Shown here piece after piece: positions 8,837 through 16,777 of a stretch of 64,000 nucleotides of DNA. Made by a program: the position numbers and the translations under genes. Where the stretch lies: contig FUHX01000052.1 of NCBI GenBank assembly GCA_900163555.1, positions 17,921 through 81,920 of the forward strand, in the 5' to 3' direction. Under the pieces are notes generated by a model. The model made no database searches and was not told the DNA's origin. It worked only from the letters and a program-made list of their open reading frames with translations. This DNA comes from Actinomycetales bacterium JB111. Its GTDB lineage: Bacteria > Actinomycetota > Actinomycetes > Actinomycetales > Actinomycetaceae. The stretch's first letter is position 1. Every line of letters begins with the position of its first letter.

Positions 8837-10239
8837 CGATGGCGTGGGGGCGCGCCCGGCGAGGTCTCTGCCAGGAAGCGGACAGCCCGGTCCAGCTGGT
8901 CGTCCGTCAGCCAGACGGGCAGCCGCAGGAAGGTGCCGTGCCCGTCATGCGGCGAGAAGGCCGGTCCGGCCGTCAGGCGGATCCCGTGGGCGCGTGCCCG
9001 GAGGCCGAGTGCGACCGCGTCCTCGCCCGTGTCCACCCAGACCCCCGACCCGCCGGCCGGCAGCCACCACGTCCAGTCCGGCACGGCGCCGGCCAGCCCG
9101 GCCGTCAGCGCCTCGAACCGCTCGGAGAGGACGCGGCGGCGTTCGTCGCGCTGCGCGTCGATGCCGGGCACGAGCGCGAGGGCCGCCAGCTGGTCGAGCA
9201 CGGAGCCCGACAGGTCGAGCCCTCGACGCAGGTCGGTCAGGCTGCCGATGAGCGCGCGCGGCCCGCGGACCCACCCCACCCGGATGCCGCCCCACACGAG
9301 CTTCGACAGCGTGCCGACCACGAGCAGCCGCTCCGGATCGACGAGCCCCTCCATGCCGCGCAGCCGCGAGGACCGCGTCCAGGACAGGTCCGCCCCGGAC
9401 TGGTCGTCGACCACGAGCGCGTCGGTGCCGGCCAGCGCCTCCGCGATCCGGGCGCGGGCGGCCGCGGAGGTGTGCACGCCGGTCGGATTGTGCAGCGCGG
9501 GCTGGAGGTAGACGAGGTCGGCGGACGCCGCCGCGCTCGCCAGGAGCCCGACGTCGATGCCGCCCGGGCGCATCGGCACGCCCCGCAGCAGGGCGCCGTG
9601 GTCCGCGAAGGCCTCGAGCGCCCCCCGGTAGGCGGGGTCCTCCACGACGACCGTGCTGCCGGGCCCGGTGAGCGCGGACGCCAGGAGCCAGACCGCCTGC
9701 TGCGACCCCGCCGTCACGAGGATCTCCTCCGGGCTCGTCGGCAGGCCCTGCGCGGTGGTCGTGCGCGCCAGGTGCTCGCGCAGCGGCTGCAGGCCGGCGG
9801 GGTGATACCCCATGTCGTCCGCGTGGCGCTCGCGCAGCGCCGCCGCCACATCCGTGAGGACCGAGGCCACGGCCGCCGAGCCGGGCAGGGCTCCGGACGA
9901 GAGGTCGAGAACGGCCGAGCCGTCGTCGTCGAAGGACGTGAGGCGGCCCTCGGCCGCCCGGCCAGGCGCCCGCGGGTGCCGGACGATCGTGCCGGACCCC
10001 GGCCGGGCCACGAGGTGACCGGAGTCCGCGAGGTCGGAGAAGGCCCGCGAGACGGTGCCCCGCGCGATACCGAGCGAGGCCGCGAGCGTGCGCTGACCGG
10101 GCATCCGGTGGCCGGCGGGCAGGCGCGCGCCGTCGATGAGCTCGGCGAGACCGTTCGCCAGCGCGCGCGACGTCCCGCTCCCGGGCGGCGCCCAGTCGCC
10201 GAGCAGCCGGACCAGCCTGGTGGGCGGTATCGACGCCAT
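8824..10239 (-). CDS. MocR-type regulator: GntR-like winged helix fused to aminotransferase-like domain
   Basis: 471 residues. The N-terminal GntR-type helix-turn-helix (about 15-80) includes LPAGHRMPGQRTLAASLGIA and RGTVSRAFSDLADSG. The rest is a fold-type I aminotransferase-like domain that binds PLP; NPTGVH and VVDDQSGADL are visible, and the Schiff-base lysine is probably in VGTLSKLVW. MocR proteins use this domain as a sensor, commonly for PLP or amino compounds. The ATG at 10239 has GAGGAAGGG upstream. It is divergent, with a 111-nt gap, from the Tm-1-like/PEP-hydrolase/cupin genes, which it probably controls. The direct repeat GGTCCAC-N12-GGTCCAC lies in that gap. Confidence 0.88.
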   Translation of the reverse strand: MASIPPTRLVRLLGDWAPPGSGTSRALANGLAELIDGARLPAGHRMPGQRTLAASLGIARGTVSRAFSDLADSGHLVARPGSGTIVRHPRAPGRAAEGRLTSFDDDGSAVLDLSSGALPGSAAVASVLTDVAAALRERHADDMGYHPAGLQPLREHLARTTTAQGLPTSPEEILVTAGSQQAVWLLASALTGPGSTVVVEDPAYRGALEAFADHGALLRGVPMRPGGIDVGLLASAAASADLVYLQPALHNPTGVHTSAAARARIAEALAGTDALVVDDQSGADLSWTRSSRLRGMEGLVDPERLLVVGTLSKLVWGGIRVGWVRGPRALIGSLTDLRRGLDLSGSVLDQLAALALVPGIDAQRDERRRVLSERFEALTAGLAGAVPDWTWWLPAGGSGVWVDTGEDAVALGLRARAHGIRLTAGPAFSPHDGHGTFLRLPVWLTDDQLDRAVRFLAETSPGAPPRHRVEC

Positions 10240-10260
10240 CGACTGCTCGCCCTTCCTCGG

Positions 10261-10286
10261 GTGGACCGGTTCGCCCCAAGTGGACC
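10261..10286. promoter_or_regulatory. Candidate MocR operator: direct repeats in divergent promoter
   Basis: GTGGACC occurs at 10261-10267 and again at 10280-10286 in the same orientation, 19 bp apart, between the divergent MocR and Tm-1-like genes. Well-studied MocR proteins such as GabR and PdxR bind spaced direct repeats between divergent genes, so position and symmetry fit. Binding is inference. Confidence 0.5.
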
Positions 10287-10350
10287 ACACGACGCCCCTC
10301 CGGGTGTCCCAGACTGACGGGAACGGCCCCGGACTCAAGGAGGAGTACTC

Positions 10351-11574
10351 ATGGCAACCGTTGTTCTCATCGGCACCCTGGACACCAAGGGCGCCGAGTA
10401 CGACTGGCTCGCGGACAAGGTGCGCGAGCACGGAGCCGAGGTGCGCACGATCGACGTCGGGACGCACTCCGCGCACGGCGCGGACGCCACGCCGGCCGAG
10501 GTGGCCGCGGCCAGCGGTCAGGACCTCGAGGCACTGACCGCGGCCGACGACCGCGGTGCGGCCATGGACGCGATGGCCGACGGCGCCGCCGCCATCCTCC
10601 TGGAGTGGTTCGGGACGGGGGAGATCCACGGGGTGCTCGCGCTCGGCGGGTCCGGCGGGTCGTCAGTCGCCTCCCGGGCGATGCGCGCGCTGCCGGTCGG
10701 CGTACCGAAGCTCCTCGTCTCCACCATGGCGGCCGGCGACGTCTCCCCGTACGTGGGGGAGTCCGACGTGACGATGATGTACTCGGTCGTCGACGTGGCC
10801 GGCATCAACTCCGTCTCCGAACAGGTCTTCGGCAACGCCGCCGCCGCGATCGCCGGCATGGCCGCCGAGGAGGAGGCGCGACGCTTGCGCCCCGAGGGCG
10901 ACCACAAGCCGCTCATCGGCATGTCCATGTTCGGCCTGACGACGCCGGCCGTCGACGAGGCCCGCGCCGAGCTCACCGCGCTCGGCTACGAGGCTCTCGT
11001 CTTCCACGCCACCGGCTCGGGCGGGCGGGCCATGGAGAAGCTCGCGACGGACGGCCGGCTCGCCGGGGTCCTTGACCTCACGACGACCGAGCTCGCCGAC
11101 GACCTCGTCGGTGGCGTGCTCACGGCCGGGCCGCGCAGGCTCGAGGCCGCGGGCGCCGTCGGGATCCCCCAGGTGGTCTCGCTCGGCGCGATCGACATGG
11201 TGAACTTCGGGCCGCGGGAGCTCGTGCCGGAACGGTTCGACGGGCGGAACTTCGTGGTCCACAACCCGACCGTCACGCTCATGCGCACGACGGTCGAGGA
11301 GAACGCCGAGCTCGGGCGTCGGATCGGGGCCAAGCTCGCCGCGGCGACCGGCCCGGTGGCCGTCGTTCTGCCGGCCGGCGGGCTGAGTGGGATCGACGCG
11401 CCGGGGAAGCCCTTCCACGACCCCGAGGCGGACACGGCGGCCTTCGCCGCCGTCCGCGAGGGGGTGGCCGGCTCGGCGGTCGAAGTCATCGAGTCCGAGC
11501 AGCACATCAACGATCCCGGTCTCGGCCGGGACGCCGCCAGGACGCTTCACGCGCTCATCCAGCAGGCCGGCTGA
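10351..11574 (+). CDS. Tm-1-like ATP-binding domain protein (UPF0261)
   Basis: 407 residues, full length for UPF0261. The start MATVVLIGTLDTKGAEYDWL and internal LGGSGGSSVASRAMRALPVG and FHATGSGGRAMEKLA are typical. The family is named from the N-terminal part of the tomato Tm-1 protein, which binds ATP and inhibits tobamovirus replication; the bacterial role is unknown, although members occur in sugar and aromatic catabolic loci. AAGGAGGA lies 6 nt before the ATG. It is the first gene of a three-gene set with a PEP-hydrolase-family protein and a cupin. The PEP-hydrolase partner is a frequent neighbour, and I recall the two domains being joined in fungal and plant proteins. Confidence 0.88.
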   Translation: MATVVLIGTLDTKGAEYDWLADKVREHGAEVRTIDVGTHSAHGADATPAEVAAASGQDLEALTAADDRGAAMDAMADGAAAILLEWFGTGEIHGVLALGGSGGSSVASRAMRALPVGVPKLLVSTMAAGDVSPYVGESDVTMMYSVVDVAGINSVSEQVFGNAAAAIAGMAAEEEARRLRPEGDHKPLIGMSMFGLTTPAVDEARAELTALGYEALVFHATGSGGRAMEKLATDGRLAGVLDLTTTELADDLVGGVLTAGPRRLEAAGAVGIPQVVSLGAIDMVNFGPRELVPERFDGRNFVVHNPTVTLMRTTVEENAELGRRIGAKLAAATGPVAVVLPAGGLSGIDAPGKPFHDPEADTAAFAAVREGVAGSAVEVIESEQHINDPGLGRDAARTLHALIQQAG

Positions 11575-11601
11575 CCGGTCGGCCTGCTGACCGACTGCGT
11601 G

Positions 11602-11635
11602 GCCGTTCGGCCGACCGACCGACCGGCCGAACGGC
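11602..11635 (+). other. Intercistronic hairpin between the Tm-1-like and PEP-hydrolase genes
   Basis: GCCGTTCGGCC (11602-11612) and GGCCGAACGGC (11625-11635) form a perfect 11-bp stem whose 12-nt loop is GACC three times. The next bases are TTGATT. It lies 31 nt before the next start and could trim or attenuate the message. Confidence 0.5.
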
Positions 11636-11665
11636 TTGATTCCCACGACGACGAAGGAGAACCAC

Positions 11666-12493
11666 ATGGATCGCACGACCGCACTCGAGAGGCTGCGGGC
11701 AACCGTGGCGGCCGGACGCCCGATCATCGGCGGCGGCGCCGGCACGGGCCTGTCGGCGAAGTCCGCCGAGGCCGGCGGCATCGACATGATCATCATCTAC
11801 AACTCCGGCCGGTACCGGATGGCCGGTCGAGGCTCGCTCGCCGGGCTCCTCGCCTACGGCGACGCGAACGCGATCGTCATGGAGATGGGCAACGAGGTGC
11901 TCCCGGTCGTCAAGGACACGCCCGTCATCGCGGGCGTCAACGGAACCGACCCGTTCCGGGTGATGGGCCGGTTCCTCGACGAGGTGAAGGCCGCCGGCTT
12001 CGCGGGCGTGCAGAACTTCCCGACCGTCGGTCTCATCGACGGGGTGTTCCGGCAGAACCTCGAGGAGACCGGCATGGGCTTCGCCCACGAGGTCGAGATG
12101 ATCCGGCTGGCCGCCGAGCGCGACCTGCTGACCACCCCGTACGCGTTCGACGCCGACCAGGCCCGTGAGCTCGTGGCCGCCGGCGCGGACGTCCTCGTGC
12201 CGCACATGGGGCTCACGACGAAGGGGAGCATCGGGGCGAGTACCGCACTGACCCTGGACGAGTGCGTGGAGAAGATCCAGGAGATCCACGACGCCGCGAA
12301 GGAGGTCAACCCCGACGTGCTCGTCCTGTGCCACGGCGGTCCGATCGCCGAGCCCGCGGACGCGCAGTACGTGCTCGAGCGCACCACCGGCGTCGTCGGT
12401 TTCTACGGCGCCAGCTCGGTCGAGCGGCTGCCCACCGAGGTCGCCATCCGCGAGCAGGTCGAGACCTTCAAGGCGGTCACCTTCGGCGGCTGA
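11666..12493 (+). CDS. Phosphoenolpyruvate hydrolase family protein (TIM-barrel)
   Basis: 275 residues. [20 protein letters not shown] near residue 20, [15 protein letters not shown], and [11 protein letters not shown] near 88 are the hallmarks of the PEP-hydrolase/TIM-barrel signal transduction family (PF09370 type), related to the PEP mutase/isocitrate lyase superfamily. Its reaction in bacteria is not established; a role on a phosphoenol or small keto acid is inferred from the fold. The ATG at 11666 has GAAGGAGA upstream. It is probably co-transcribed with the Tm-1-like gene before it and the cupin after it. Confidence 0.85.
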   Translation: MDRTTALERLRATVAAGRPIIGGGAGTGLSAKSAEAGGIDMIIIYNSGRYRMAGRGSLAGLLAYGDANAIVMEMGNEVLPVVKDTPVIAGVNGTDPFRVMGRFLDEVKAAGFAGVQNFPTVGLIDGVFRQNLEETGMGFAHEVEMIRLAAERDLLTTPYAFDADQARELVAAGADVLVPHMGLTTKGSIGASTALTLDECVEKIQEIHDAAKEVNPDVLVLCHGGPIAEPADAQYVLERTTGVVGFYGASSVERLPTEVAIREQVETFKAVTFGG

Positions 12494-12543
12494 GCCGGGA
12501 CGGACCGGACATCGAGGACGACGTCAGACACGGAGGAGACATC

Positions 12544-12963
12544 ATGGCGACACACACCAGGCAGGCCGACCTGCGGACCGAGACCTTCGCGTGGGGATCG
12601 ATCAAGTGGTCCGTCACCGGCGAGCACTTTCCCGGGGCGCCGCTCACGCTCGGCGAGGTGGTCATCAACCCCACGAAGGGCCACGACCGGCACACGCATC
12701 CCGAGTCGGACGAGGTGCTCCACGTCCTCGAGGGGACGGGCATGCAGACCGTCGGCGACTCCGGCGAGTTCGAGGTGGGGCCGGGGGACTCGATCTTCGT
12801 CCCGCGCGGCACCGAGCACTCGACCTTCAACACCGGCTGGCGGCAGATGCGCCTGCTCGCGATCTACATGCCGGGCGGCGCCGAGGAGGCGCTGAAGGGC
12901 GACCCGGACTACCGGGTCCTCGAGCCCGGGGTCGCACCGGTGTGGGAGCGGGCCGCCGACTGA
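12544..12963 (+). CDS. Small cupin-domain protein
   Basis: 139 residues, one cupin barrel. The first metal motif reads HDRHTHPESDEVLHVLEGTG (H-x3-H-x4-E), and the second region has GDSIFVPRGTEHSTFNTG with the fourth histidine, so a divalent metal is likely bound. Such small cupins act as isomerases, dioxygenases or ligand binders. It starts 50 nt after the PEP-hydrolase gene with GGAGAC just ahead of the ATG. As the last gene of the cassette it may process or sense the same metabolite. Hairpin element A copy 2 follows about 90 nt later. Confidence 0.82.
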   Translation: MATHTRQADLRTETFAWGSIKWSVTGEHFPGAPLTLGEVVINPTKGHDRHTHPESDEVLHVLEGTGMQTVGDSGEFEVGPGDSIFVPRGTEHSTFNTGWRQMRLLAIYMPGGAEEALKGDPDYRVLEPGVAPVWERAAD

Positions 12964-13050
12964 CGGGGCCGGACCCGCGTGAGGGTGCGGACCATCGGGC
13001 CGCTGAGGGGTGTGCCCGACTGAGGGTGGGCCGGGCAGACCCGCGGAAGC

Positions 13051-13124
13051 GTCGAGTGGAGCGCTTGGTCATCGAGTGGAGCGTGTCGTAGCGCTCCACC
13101 CGACGACTGAACGCTCCACTCGAC
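13051..13124. repeat. Hairpin element A, copy 2
   Basis: Nested inverted repeat in the gap between the cupin gene and tRNA-Phe, which are convergent. Outer arms: GTCGAGTGGAGCG (13051-13063) with CGCTCCACTCGAC (13112-13124), 13 bp perfect. The inner stem GTGGAGCG/CGCTCCAC with loop TGTCGTAG (13076-13099) is identical to copy 1. Outer arms differ from copy 1 but stay paired (a G-C pair replaced by A-T). Confidence 0.75.
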
Positions 13125-13280
13125 GACGTGCAGTCACCCATCGAGCCGAGCAAGCCAGTATCTCGGCCGCCGACGCAGAGTCACTCGCGAGGGTGGAAGA
13201 TGCCCGCGCGCATGCGCCGCGGCGGGAACATCGAGAAGGGGAGGGGCCCCGTCGCCCAGCGTCCCTGACGACGACACAAC

Positions 13281-13314
13281 GAAGGGGCCGGATCAAGAAT
13301 GATCCGGCCCCTTC
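13281..13314 (-). terminator. Strong hairpin terminator of the tRNA operon
   Basis: A perfect 15-bp stem (13281-13295 with 13300-13314) and a 4-nt loop AGAA, 5 nt beyond the 3' end of tRNA-Phe in the direction of tRNA transcription. Reading on the minus strand, the stem is followed by G(TTGTGTCG), a weak T-rich tail. Confidence 0.85.
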
Positions 13315-13319
13315 GGCTG

Positions 13320-13392
13320 TGGCTCCGACCGGGGTCGATCCGGTGACCTTCCGATTTTCAGTCGGACGCTCTACCAACTGAGCTACAGAGCC
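13320..13392 (-). tRNA. tRNA-Phe (anticodon GAA)
   Basis: Cloverleaf on the minus strand: acceptor GGCTCTG pairs with CGGAGCC (one G-U), D-arm GCTCAGTTGGTAGAGC, anticodon loop CTGAAAA giving GAA, T-arm with GGATCGACCCC. CCA is not encoded. It is the last of three tRNAs transcribed together. Confidence 0.95.
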
Positions 13393-13427
13393 ATTCGTCG
13401 AGCTCCGGCTTGCCGGCGGCTCGCCTG

Positions 13428-13501
13428 CGACCCTGACGGGACTTGAACCCGCGACCTCCGCCGTGACAGGGCGGCGCGCTAACCAACTGCGCTACAGGGC
13501 C
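13428..13501 (-). tRNA. tRNA-Asp (anticodon GTC)
   Basis: Minus-strand cloverleaf of 74 nt: acceptor GGCCCTG pairs with CAGGGTC (one G-U), anticodon loop CTGTCAC giving GTC, T-loop GTTCAAG. CCA is not encoded. Middle gene of the tRNA-Glu, -Asp, -Phe run. Confidence 0.95.
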
Positions 13502-13555
13502 TTGCGTGTACTGCTGGTGGATCCTCTCGCTGGCGAGAGCATCCGGTCGGGAGCG

Positions 13556-13628
13556 TACCCCCAACGGGATTCGAACCCGTGCTACCGCCGTGAAAGGGCG
13601 GGGTCCTAGGCCGCTAGACGATGGGGGC
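13556..13628 (-). tRNA. tRNA-Glu (anticodon TTC)
   Basis: Minus-strand cloverleaf of 73 nt: acceptor GCCCCCA pairs with TGGGGGT (one G-U), anticodon loop CTTTCAC giving TTC, T-loop GTTCGAATC. CCA is not encoded. First of the three co-transcribed tRNAs. Confidence 0.95.
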
Positions 13629-13668
13629 TCGGAACTCCCGTTTCCTCAGTCGTCCTGAGGCCTGGAAC

Positions 13669-13698
13669 AGCATACGGGTGTCCGGGCCCGTGCTCCAA
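13669..13698 (-). promoter_or_regulatory. Candidate promoter of the tRNA-Glu/Asp/Phe operon
   Basis: On the minus strand, TTGGAG (13693-13698) and TATGCT (13669-13674) are separated by 18 nt, close to a vegetative sigma-factor promoter. The tRNA-Glu 5' end lies 40 nt downstream of the -10. Confidence 0.55.
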
Positions 13699-13745
13699 AC
13701 CGTATCGGTGTGCGCTCCGTCTCCCCCGAGCGGTCCGGCACGCGG

Positions 13746-13757
13746 GATGATGGGGGC
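13746..13757 (+). promoter_or_regulatory. Candidate leaderless -10 of the metallopeptidase gene
   Basis: GATGAT (13746-13751) ends 6 nt before the ATG at 13758, the geometry seen repeatedly in this window. The first base deviates from TAnnnT. Confidence 0.35.
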
Positions 13758-14126
13758 ATGGTCGAGATGAGCGAGCAGGACTTCGAGGATGCGGTCGCGG
13801 ACGCCCTGGACCTCATCCCGCCGGAGCTGGCGGCCGCCATCGACAACGTCGTCGTCCTCATCGAGGACGAGCCGACCGCCGAGCAGCTCGGCGACGCCGA
13901 GGTCGAGGACCTGCTGGGCCTGTACGAGGGCACGCCGCTGACCGAGCGCGACGACGGATGGGCCGGCTCCCTCCCCGACCGCATCACGATCTTTCGGGGC
14001 CCGACGCTGCGCTGGTGCGAGAGCGTCGACCAGGTCGTCGACGAGGTGGCCGTCACTGTCGTGCACGAGATCGCTCACCACTTCGGTATCTCGGACGAGC
14101 GTCTGCACGAGCTCGGCTGGGACTGA
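13758..14126 (+). CDS. Metallopeptidase family protein (zincin, PF06262 type)
   Basis: 122 residues. The C-terminal zinc motif HEIAHHFGISDERLHELGW (H-E-x2-H near residue 103, with a downstream Asp/Glu ligand) is typical of this small cytosolic zincin family of actinobacteria and firmicutes. IFRGPTLRWCES sits just ahead, as in relatives. A second ATG at 13767 would also give a complete protein; 13758 is preferred because a -10-like hexamer lies exactly 6 nt before it. Substrate unknown. The MscS gene follows after 46 nt. Confidence 0.85.
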   Translation: MVEMSEQDFEDAVADALDLIPPELAAAIDNVVVLIEDEPTAEQLGDAEVEDLLGLYEGTPLTERDDGWAGSLPDRITIFRGPTLRWCESVDQVVDEVAVTVVHEIAHHFGISDERLHELGWD

Positions 14127-14160
14127 GCGGCGCGCGCCCACGGCTGACGGGCGTGGGCAA

Positions 14161-14172
14161 TAGCCTGGAGCC
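14161..14172 (+). promoter_or_regulatory. Candidate leaderless -10 of the mscS-family gene
   Basis: TAGCCT (14161-14166), a full TAnnnT match, then 6 nt, then the ATG at 14173. No convincing -35 hexamer is seen. Confidence 0.45.
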
Positions 14173-16323
14173 ATGACCACCTCCGTATCCGACGACACGG
14201 CGATCGAGACGACGCTCGATGCCCTGGGCATCGGGATGTCCGTGGCGATCGGCGCCGTCGTCGGGCTGCTCGTCGCCCTGGGGATCGGCGTGGTCCTCGG
14301 GATCGTGGGACGGCGGCACCCCGGCGTGACCGTCTTCCACAGGCGGATCCGGGGCGCGGTGCGCCTCCTGCTCGCCGTCGTCGGCGCGTGGATCGCCTTC
14401 TACTGGACCACCCGCCTGCCCGCGGACTCGCAGGTGCCGGGCTGGCGGGGGCTCGCGCAGCACGGGCTGCTCATCGCCGTCATCATCTCGGTCACCTGGC
14501 TCGTGGCCGCCACGCTCCGGGTGCTGGAGGACCTGGCGCTGCGGACGGTGCGGCTGCAGGCCGAGGGGGACGAGCTCACCACCCACGCCCGGCGCATCCA
14601 GACCCAGGCGGTCATGCTCCGGCGGGTCGGCGTGGTGGTCGTGTGGGTCGTCGGGCTGGCGGTCGTCCTGCTCACGTTCCCGGAGGCCCGCGCGGCCGGC
14701 ACCTCGATGCTCGCCTCGGCCGGAATCCTGTCGGTCGTCGCCGGTCTCGCCGCGCAGTCCACGCTCGCCAACCTCTTCGCGGGCATGCAGCTCGCGTTCA
14801 CCGACGCGATCCGGGTCGACGACATCGTCATCGTCCAGGAGGAGTTCGGGTACATCGAGGAGATCACGCTGACGTACGTGGTCGTGCGCGTGTGGGACGA
14901 CCGCCGCATCATCGTCCCCTCGTCCCACTTCGCCGCCAACCCGTTCGAGAACTGGTCGCGCCAGGAGCCGAAGATGCTCGGGACGTTCCTCATCGACGCG
15001 GACTGGCGCGTGCCGATCCCGGCGCTGCGGGCCGAGCTGGACCGCGTGCTCGCCGGCTCGCAGCTCTGGGACGGCCGCAACGGCATCCTGCAGGTGTATG
15101 ACGCACGCGGCGGTTTCATCACGCTCCGGGTCCTGCTCTCGGCCAAGGACCCCGGGACGCTCACCGACCTGCAGTACTACGTCCGCGAGCAGCTCGTGGA
15201 CTGGCTGCAGGTGCACGCGCCGTACGCGCTGCCGAGGACCCGGTACGAGCAGTCGGAGGCGCCCCCGCTCGACGCCGTCCCCACCCCGAACCCGGAGCTC
15301 TCCGCCGAGCTCGCGGAGGAGCTCGCCGAGCTCGCGTCCCTCGACGTCGGGGCCAAGGCGCCGACCCAGGAGGTCGCGGCCGAGACGCCGAGCACCCGGG
15401 CCGAGCGGGAGCTGCGACGCCAGCGCGAGCAGGCGCAGCGCAGGGCTCGGCGCCGGGCGACCCGCGACGACCGACGCAGGGCGCGCCTCGGGCCCGGCGG
15501 CATCGGCCGGGGCGAGGACGTGGCCCGGCACGACGACACCGTCTCGGAGACCCAGGTCATCAGCAGCGCGTCGCTCGCCGCCATCATCGGCGAGCCGGGC
15601 AACGCGCCGAGGATCGCGGACGAGGACGACCTCGCCGCCCTCGACGGCGTGGAACCCGCGCAGGACGCCGGCACGACGACGGGGCCCACCGGCCGCGCGC
15701 AGGCAGGCGCGACCTCGACCGGCGCCGAGACGCCGGCCGACGCGGGCGAGGACGAGGACTGGGCGCACGCGCCGACGTCGGACGGGGCGGACGCCGACTG
15801 GGCGGTGCCCGATGCGGACGCCGAGGCCGACGAGGACTCGCCCGACGAGGCCGCGCCCGACGGCGACGACGAGCGGGCGCAGGCCCGCGCGATCGTCGCG
15901 GAGGTGCTGGCGGCCGAGGGACCCGCGCGCACGAGCCTGCTCAAGCGGTTCGGCCTTCTCCCTCTGCCGGTCGAGGACACCCAGCCCACCGGGTACGAGT
16001 CGGCGCTGTTCTCCGGGAGCCCCGAGAACGAGGAACGGAACGCGGCCTTCAGCGGTCCGTCGGAGCAGGAGCTCGCCGAGCGCGCCCAGCGGACCGAGCG
16101 GCGCCGCGGGACCACGGACGAGTTCGACGTCGTCACGGGAGAGATCCCCGCGGCGGACGGGCCGGCCGGCGAGCCCGACGGCGACGCGCACCTCGACGAG
16201 GGCGACGCGCCCGACGACGACCACCGGGCCCGCGGCCCGCACGGGCCGGTACTCCAGGCCCCCAACGACGGCCACACGGCCGTGTTCGACGCGCGGGATC
16301 TCCCGCCAGATGGTCGGGCGTGA
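14173..16323 (+). CDS. MscS-family mechanosensitive ion channel with long charged C-terminal tail
   Basis: 716 residues. Four or five membrane segments lie within residues 15-210; the last (about 180-212, [20 protein letters not shown]) is the pore-lining helix, followed by the beta domain ([20 protein letters not shown]) and the vestibule to about residue 365. Channels of this kind release solutes on hypo-osmotic shock. The remaining ~345 residues are unusual: a Glu-rich helix near 375-390, an Arg-rich stretch near 405-440, then an acidic, low-complexity tail. Most MscS proteins end soon after the vestibule. The ATG has a TAnnnT hexamer 6 nt upstream. Confidence 0.88.
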   Translation: MTTSVSDDTAIETTLDALGIGMSVAIGAVVGLLVALGIGVVLGIVGRRHPGVTVFHRRIRGAVRLLLAVVGAWIAFYWTTRLPADSQVPGWRGLAQHGLLIAVIISVTWLVAATLRVLEDLALRTVRLQAEGDELTTHARRIQTQAVMLRRVGVVVVWVVGLAVVLLTFPEARAAGTSMLASAGILSVVAGLAAQSTLANLFAGMQLAFTDAIRVDDIVIVQEEFGYIEEITLTYVVVRVWDDRRIIVPSSHFAANPFENWSRQEPKMLGTFLIDADWRVPIPALRAELDRVLAGSQLWDGRNGILQVYDARGGFITLRVLLSAKDPGTLTDLQYYVREQLVDWLQVHAPYALPRTRYEQSEAPPLDAVPTPNPELSAELAEELAELASLDVGAKAPTQEVAAETPSTRAERELRRQREQAQRRARRRATRDDRRRARLGPGGIGRGEDVARHDDTVSETQVISSASLAAIIGEPGNAPRIADEDDLAALDGVEPAQDAGTTTGPTGRAQAGATSTGAETPADAGEDEDWAHAPTSDGADADWAVPDADAEADEDSPDEAAPDGDDERAQARAIVAEVLAAEGPARTSLLKRFGLLPLPVEDTQPTGYESALFSGSPENEERNAAFSGPSEQELAERAQRTERRRGTTDEFDVVTGEIPAADGPAGEPDGDAHLDEGDAPDDDHRARGPHGPVLQAPNDGHTAVFDARDLPPDGRA

Positions 16324-16354
16324 CGAATCGCGCGCACGGGCGCACCATGGACCC

Positions 16355-16777
16355 ATGAGCGAGCGGACCGGAACCTACGCAGTCACCAAGACCGACGACG
16401 AGTGGCGCGCGGAGCTGGACCCCGCGGAGTTCCAGGTCCTCCGGCTCGCCGGCACCGAGCGCCCCTTCACGGGGGAGCTGCTGAGCGAGGGCCGCGAGGG
16501 CATCTACTCGTGCCGCGCCTGCGGGCAGGAGCTGTTCCGCTCGGAGACCAAGTTCGAGGCGCACTGCGGGTGGCCGTCGTTCTACGAGGCGAGCGACTCC
16601 GACGCCGTCGAGCTCATCGAGGACCGCTCGCTCGGCATGGTGCGCACCGAGGTGCGCTGCGCGCGCTGCGGGTCGCACCTGGGCCACGTCTTCCCGGACG
16701 CGCCGCAGACCCCGACCGGTGACCGGTACTGCATGAACTCGGTGTCGCTGAGCTTCGCCGCGGCTGACGGGGAGTGA
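16355..16777 (+). CDS. msrB: Peptide-methionine (R)-S-oxide reductase
   Basis: Repairs methionine-R-sulfoxide in proteins using a thiol reductant. 140 residues, normal for a free-standing MsrB. Two CxxC pairs bind structural zinc (CRACG near 51 and [12 protein letters not shown] near 98), and the catalytic cysteine is in RYCMNSVSL near residue 126. HCGWPSF is also conserved. The stop overlaps the GTG of the phosphodiesterase-type gene that follows (GTGA), so the two are coupled. Confidence 0.95.
   Translation: MSERTGTYAVTKTDDEWRAELDPAEFQVLRLAGTERPFTGELLSEGREGIYSCRACGQELFRSETKFEAHCGWPSFYEASDSDAVELIEDRSLGMVRTEVRCARCGSHLGHVFPDAPQTPTGDRYCMNSVSLSFAAADGE

Noticed and set aside
13320..13628. tRNA cluster as an integration site with a mobile element
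   Set aside because: No integrase, no direct repeat of a tRNA 3' end and no change in composition on either side.
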